Part shown: in pieces, positions 6,223 through 6,246 of the stretch
Numbering within the stretch: position 1 is the stretch's first letter
How the letters are laid out: each line of letters opens with the position of its first letter
Assembly: GCA_003158415.1 (NCBI GenBank)
Contig: PMJA01000244.1
Coordinates: 1-6,246, forward strand
Source of the DNA: Methylobacter sp.
GTDB lineage: Bacteria; Pseudomonadota; Gammaproteobacteria; Methylococcales; Methylomonadaceae
Length of the DNA stretch: 6,246 nucleotides
Reading direction: 5' to 3'
Translations under genes and position numbers: made by a program
Notes under the pieces: generated by a model
What the model was told of the DNA's origin: nothing
Seen by the model: only the letters and a program-made list of their open reading frames with translations
Database searches by the model: none

Positions 6223-6246
6223 CTCTATATACAAGTTCGCAGGCGT

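Noticed and set aside
6145..6246. Possible start of a further plus-strand gene (ATG with AAGG nine bases before it, open to the window edge for 34 codons).
   Set aside because: An open run of this length is expected by chance about one time in five in a given frame, and the peptide matches nothing I recognise. More sequence to the right would decide it.

Overview
The window looks like a chromosomal stretch from a gammaproteobacterium of moderate GC. The clearest sign is a gcvR gene followed 8 bases later by a bcp peroxiredoxin gene, a pairing also found in Escherichia coli. A methanotroph-like lineage (Methylococcales) is possible, but that is an impression and not shown by the sequence.

Layout. 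The left half (about 3260 down to 1) is a minus-strand gene run: gcvR (two-ACT-domain regulator), bcp (thiol peroxidase), a PIN-PhoH ATPase, then a DUF2156/LPG-synthetase-type gene that runs off the left edge. That last gene begins 3 bases after the phoH stop. It is broken by an in-frame amber codon and, further on, by an apparent one-base loss, so I call it a pseudogene. The other spacings are 8 bases (gcvR/bcp) and 88 bases (bcp/phoH), so phoH may have its own promoter.

A 102-base AT-rich gap separates gcvR from a divergent plus-strand gene. That gene encodes a 480-residue single-pass membrane protein with a long acidic cytoplasmic part, one transmembrane helix, a lysine-rich linker and a C-terminal SPOR domain. 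Its cytoplasmic part carries a repeated short motif that I do not recognise, and it is the least explained protein here. Next comes a 135-base gap holding a strong paired-palindrome, REP-like element. A GTG-started acyltransferase-3 membrane protein follows, and the last 173 bases have no convincing gene but contain a 9-base perfect inverted repeat 56 bases apart.

How they might work together. The minus-strand genes are housekeeping and stress functions (glycine-cleavage control, peroxide removal, RNA metabolism) and need not form a pathway. The SPOR protein is predicted to bind septal peptidoglycan. The acyltransferase would modify a glycan or lipid at the membrane; a link between these two is only suggested by adjacency. 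I found no CRISPR array, tRNA, rRNA, integrase, transposase or recognisable defence system.
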